A stretch of 5,614 bases of DNA from NCBI GenBank assembly GCA_945827465.1, contig CALZOH010000199.1, positions 1-5,614 on the forward strand, given 5' to 3'. Below the pieces are notes generated by a model. That model did no database searches and was not told the DNA's origin. It worked only from the letters and a program-made list of their open reading frames with translations. The first letter of the stretch is position 1, and the number at the start of each line of letters is the position of its first letter. A program made the translations under genes and the position numbers. Positions 5,602 through 5,614 of the stretch are shown piece after piece. The DNA comes from an uncultured Prevotellaceae bacterium. Its GTDB lineage: Bacteria > Bacteroidota > Bacteroidia > Bacteroidales > Bacteroidaceae.

Positions 5602-5614
5602 GCTCATGTGATAT

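Overview
The window looks like a piece of a Bacteroidota (Bacteroidales) chromosome, probably Prevotella- or Bacteroides-like. Three things point there: promoter elements of the Bacteroidota TAnnTTTG type upstream of both transcription units, no Shine-Dalgarno sequences before the start codons, and a thiamine outer-membrane receptor, PnuT and thiamine pyrophosphokinase in a row behind a TPP riboswitch, a gene order known from Bacteroides. The genus cannot be fixed from the sequence alone.

Layout. Positions 1-285 hold no convincing gene but carry strong inverted repeats lying 3' of the first gene. Positions 286-1575 (minus strand) encode a complete CNNM/CorC-family membrane protein with two CBS domains, probably a Mg2+/cation exporter. 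Positions 1576-1839 form a divergent intergenic region. It has a minus-strand promoter for the CNNM gene (about 1610-1617), a plus-strand promoter (1726-1733) and a TPP riboswitch (1741-1827). The plus-strand operon follows: a TonB-dependent receptor (1840-4152), PnuT (4156-4749, 3 nt gap) and thiamine pyrophosphokinase (4746-5402, ATGA overlap with pnuT). Positions 5403-5614 are non-coding as far as can be seen. They contain a possible 3' hairpin and two exact copies of a 17-bp repeat with internal dyad symmetry, 43 bp apart and close to the window edge.

How it works together. The operon reads as a complete thiamine salvage route. The receptor would take thiamine across the outer membrane using TonB energy, PnuT would let it cross the inner membrane by facilitated diffusion, and the kinase would trap it as thiamine pyrophosphate (TPP). 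TPP would then bind the leader riboswitch and shut the operon down. This is a known type of system, not a new one. The less explained items are a non-consensus base in the riboswitch P4 helix with a possible competing hairpin, the paired 17-bp repeats at the right edge, the stacked hairpins at the left edge, and nested palindromes over the minus-strand promoter.
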